From Tubulanus polymorphus (lineage: Eukaryota; Nemertea; Palaeonemertea; Tubulaniformes; Tubulanidae): DNA of 64,000 nt. Position numbers and translations under genes: made by a program. Positions 61,306 to 64,000 of the stretch are shown here, piece by piece. Numbering within the stretch: position 1 is the stretch's first letter; each line of letters opens with the position of its first letter. Location: positions 14,138,155-14,202,154 of the forward strand of contig NC_134033.1 of NCBI RefSeq assembly GCF_964204645.1. The letters run 5' to 3'. A model generated the notes under the pieces. The model was not told the DNA's origin and did not search any database. It worked only from the letters and a program-made list of their open reading frames with translations.

Positions 61306-61311
61306 TTTATT
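61306..61311 (-). terminator. Candidate polyadenylation signal for POLR2A
   Basis: AATAAA on the minus strand, about 1.45 kb after the stop codon; the 3'UTR between is AT-rich with no other gene. Nearer AATAAA-like hexamers exist, so the choice is uncertain. Confidence 0.3.
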
Positions 61312-62763
61312 TTTTTCGCGAATATTTACAAATACATATCATGGATCACCCCTAACGTGAACGATCTTCTCGAATCCCGCAGTAGATTTCATACATCCGT
61401 CGAGGGTAATTATAAAATATCCTCAGGAATCGAAGGAAACAAAGCCCCCTCTAAAAATATACACTGGGAGCAATACAGGAATGAAAACGAGATAGATACA
61501 AATAACGCTATTTAGACGAGATAGATACCGCACAGAACAACTTAATGAAATACAATATCAGCTTAAATTTACAGATTTCGATTTTTCGTTTGAAAAAGTA
61601 AATCTCGATTTCCAGTAATCAAAAAGCATGAAGTCGCCAACTGTAGCGAAAGCAAAAGTGCAAAAATATCAAAAGTTACGATTGAAACATTTCGTTGAAA
61701 AACGTTCAATAAACCCTTTACATTTCTGTTCATACCCAACAAATCGAATCAGTATTTCTCAAACTATATACGATATTTTGGCGGCCGCTTAATAAACAGC
61801 AGGCCTACGGATATTGCAAAACTATTTACATAAACGCTGCATCGGGAAGATTTACGTGATAATCTCCCAGTGACAGAAAGTAAATAAATAATCACCGCAG
61901 AAAAACCCATTCCGACAATTTTCATTTTCGATTTCGCCGCAATAAACAGGTTCTTACTGTATACGAAATAAAGTTTTCTAACGCAAATTCATGGAAAGTT
62001 TAAACAATAATAGATCGAGTTAAAAAATGCGCCCTTTCGCAAGAGAGAGAGAGAAAGGTTAATCGTACAATGTATTTACAGCAACAACAAAAAATATCGA
62101 AGCAACAAAAAAAAAACAAATCACTTAGATATCCCACTGAATACATGTTTTAAAGTATGAAATGTAAACATCTTTTTTTTTATCAGTTTCTTTGATCAGT
62201 TACTCAAGTTATAGACGACATATTGCGATAACAACTTTTTCTCACTATCGAGAAGTACATTCCATGAAATCTTAAACTATTCAGAATATATGCACACACA
62301 TAATATAGACATCACTTGCTCTAAATCATTCGATGCTATATGAAGCGTTAAGCCCAATTAATTCTACATAACATGAATATTATTGAGTCGCGATATATTA
62401 AGTATGTAGAGTCAATATTGTCATATTTTCAATTGCAAACATCATTTTTCTGATGACGAAATACGTTAAATCTTACATCGAAATAGGCTTCAAAAACTTT
62501 CGTGCATTTGAGCACATCTGCACAGTCGAGACATCAAAAAAGTCTCAAGATTGGCCTCAAGTCGTTTGTTATGTTTGCAATCAGAAACCAAAATGAACTT
62601 ACATTATTAGATCAGTAACAGAACAAACACTTAGCTTAAACTGGTCTTATGTTATCAGATTGGTTTTAGACTGGCTCGAACAGCTAGAGAACCCAGAATG
62701 AGCTTTAGACTGGTTTTAAATCTAAGCCTCGATTACCGAACTGGGTGATGACAACTCAATAAT
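61312..62763 (-). other. Probable POLR2A 3'UTR
   Basis: AT-rich, no coding frame, directly following the POLR2A stop; includes a (GA)n run at 62,041-62,055. The UTR assignment is inference. Confidence 0.4.
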
Positions 62764-64000
62764 TTACTCTTTATCACTATCGTCGTCTTCGGCCGAGAAT
62801 GTCGGACTAGTCGGTGTATATTTCGGAGTAGGGGTTGACGGCGAGTAACTCGGACTCGACGGCGAGTACCCGGGACTCGTCGGACTATACGTCGGCGACG
62901 TCGGTGTGTACTGCGGACTCGACGGACTGTACGACGGACTCGCCGGACTGTATTGCGGACTGCTCGGCGAATACGTCGGACTCGCCGGTGAATACTGCGG
63001 CGACGCCGGACTACTATACTTGGTCGATCCGCCGGGACTGTATTCCGGCGACGACGGACTGTATTTCGGCGAGGTTGGTGTGTAGGTCGGCGATTGCGGA
63101 CTGTATTTCGGACTCGTCGGACTGTACGACGGACTCGTGGGTGAATATTTCGGAGATGTCGGCGTGTATTGTGGAGACGAAGGGCTGTAAGATGGTGAAG
63201 TCGGACTATAAGAAGGCGATGTTGGACTATATTTCGGAGAGCTTGGGCTGTAACTCGGTGAACTCGGAGAGTAACTAGGGCTAGTCGGACTGTAACTAGG
63301 ACTTGTCGGGCTGTAACTAGGAGAGCTTGGAGAGTACGAAGGACTCGTCGGACTGTAACTAGGACTTGTCGGACTGTAGCTGGGGCTGGTAGGAGAATAG
63401 CTCGGACTAGTTGGACTGTAACTCGGGCTAGTCGGGCTGTAACTTGGAGACGTAGGACTATAACTCGGACTGGTCGGGGAATATGAGGGACTAGTCGGGC
63501 TGTAACTAGGTGAAGTCGGACTGTAACTCGGACTAGTCGGACTATAGCTCGGCGATGTCGGACTGTAGCTCGGCGAAGTCGGACTATAACTTGGTGAAGT
63601 CGGACTATAACTCGGAGATGTCGGACTATAGCTCGGGGATGTTGGAGAGTAGGATGGACTTGTCGGACTGTAACTAGGACTAGTCGGACTGTAACTCGGA
63701 CTCGTAGGGCTATAACTCGGACTTGTCGGACTGTATTTCGGCGAGGTCGGTGAGTACCCACCACCCGGACTAGAGGGCGAGTACCCGGGACTCGTAGGCG
63801 AGTAACTCGGACTATCCGGGGTAACGCTCGGAGAACTCGGCAGATAACTGGGAGATTGCGGCGAGTATCGCGGAGACAGCGTACTCACACCCGGACTCGG
63901 AATATACGGACTCGACGGCGATCCTGGAGATCCCGGCTGCGGAGACCAACCCGGACTGTACGCCGGACTGAAACCGCTCTCGCTGGCATTCGACGGGGAA
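62764..64000 (-). CDS. POLR2A: RNA polymerase II largest subunit, C-terminal domain (partial, 3' end)
   Basis: The frame is open from the window edge to TAA at 62,764-62,766, about 411 residues. It starts in the pre-CTD linker ([29 protein letters not shown]), closely like the animal RPB1 linker. About 50 heptads of YSPTSPS type follow: consensus in the middle, degenerate at the start ([14 protein letters not shown]) and toward the C-terminus ([25 protein letters not shown]). It ends in an acidic tail, EDDDSDKE, as in other metazoans. The CTD is the phosphorylation platform that couples transcription with capping, splicing and 3' processing in the nucleus. There is no intron within the visible part. 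Identification is secure. Confidence 0.97.
   Translation of the reverse strand, partial: SPSNASESGFSPAYSPGWSPQPGSPGSPSSPYIPSPGVSTLSPRYSPQSPSYLPSSPSVTPDSPSYSPTSPGYSPSSPGGGYSPTSPKYSPTSPSYSPTSPSYSPTSPSYSPTSPSYSPTSPSYSPTSPSYSPTSPSYSPTSPSYSPTSPSYSPTSPSYSPTSPSYSPTSPSYSPTSPSYSPTSPSYSPTSPSYSPTSPSYSPTSPSYSPTSPSYSPTSPSYSPSSPSYSPTSPSYSPTSPSYSPSSPSYSPSSPKYSPTSPSYSPTSPSYSPSSPQYTPTSPKYSPTSPSYSPTSPKYSPQSPTYTPTSPKYSPSSPEYSPGGSTKYSSPASPQYSPASPTYSPSSPQYSPASPSYSPSSPQYTPTSPTYSPTSPGYSPSSPSYSPSTPTPKYTPTSPTFSAEDDDSDKE

Noticed and set aside
62733-63764. Arginine/valine-rich 343-codon minus-strand frame and a plus-strand frame at 62,835-63,278
   Set aside because: Both are alternative frames of the POLR2A heptad repeat.

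Overview
The window is eukaryotic DNA from an animal, most likely a lophotrochozoan (mollusc, annelid or brachiopod). The reasons are spliced genes with GT-AG introns, a POLR2A (RPB1) C-terminal heptad domain at the right edge, two receptors of the LDLa/LRR/7TM type first described as GRL101 in the snail Lymnaea, and many SINE, LINE, Penelope-like and MITE fragments. All gene models below were assembled by eye from open frames, splice signals and codon phase. Homology statements come from recognising motifs; no search was run.

Layout. 1-138 (-) is the 5' end of a type II membrane protein. 139-16,260 is repeat-rich and has no convincing coding gene, but it holds a possible promoter/5'UTR exon near 3,045-3,534. 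16,262-19,633 (+) is a two-coding-exon gene for a 99-residue secreted peptide. 20,721-31,321 (-) is gene A, a predicted 2,746-residue secreted protein dominated by one 7,788-bp exon made of a basic Gly/Asn/Lys tandem repeat. 33,150-39,448 (-) and 53,383-60,217 (+) are two intact, inverted copies of a very large receptor (CUB-like, C-type lectin-like, LDLa, LRR, seven-transmembrane). Between them lie a beta-1,3-galactosyltransferase-like gene (41,853-42,888, +), a small cysteine-rich secreted peptide gene (44,133-44,409, +), two decayed receptor fragments, and gene B (45,264-49,128, -), a 483-residue secreted vWD-C8-TIL protein. A 955-bp non-autonomous DNA transposon sits at 51,824-52,778. 62,764-64,000 (-) is the POLR2A 3' end.

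Relationships. Genes A and B are paralogues. They share the signal-peptide exon, exon 2, a lysine-rich exon, a short basic exon, the last splice acceptor and the 5' flank. Gene A has no vWD/C8/TIL exons and instead carries the giant repeat exon. The block was therefore shaped by one direct duplication (A/B) interleaved with one inverted duplication (the receptors), plus relics of further receptor copies.

The best candidate for something undescribed is gene A. The 7.8-kb minisatellite is an exon whose length is an exact codon multiple, flanked by phase-matched splice sites and joined to a signal peptide, so it looks like a giant secreted cationic repeat protein derived from a vWD-type secreted protein.
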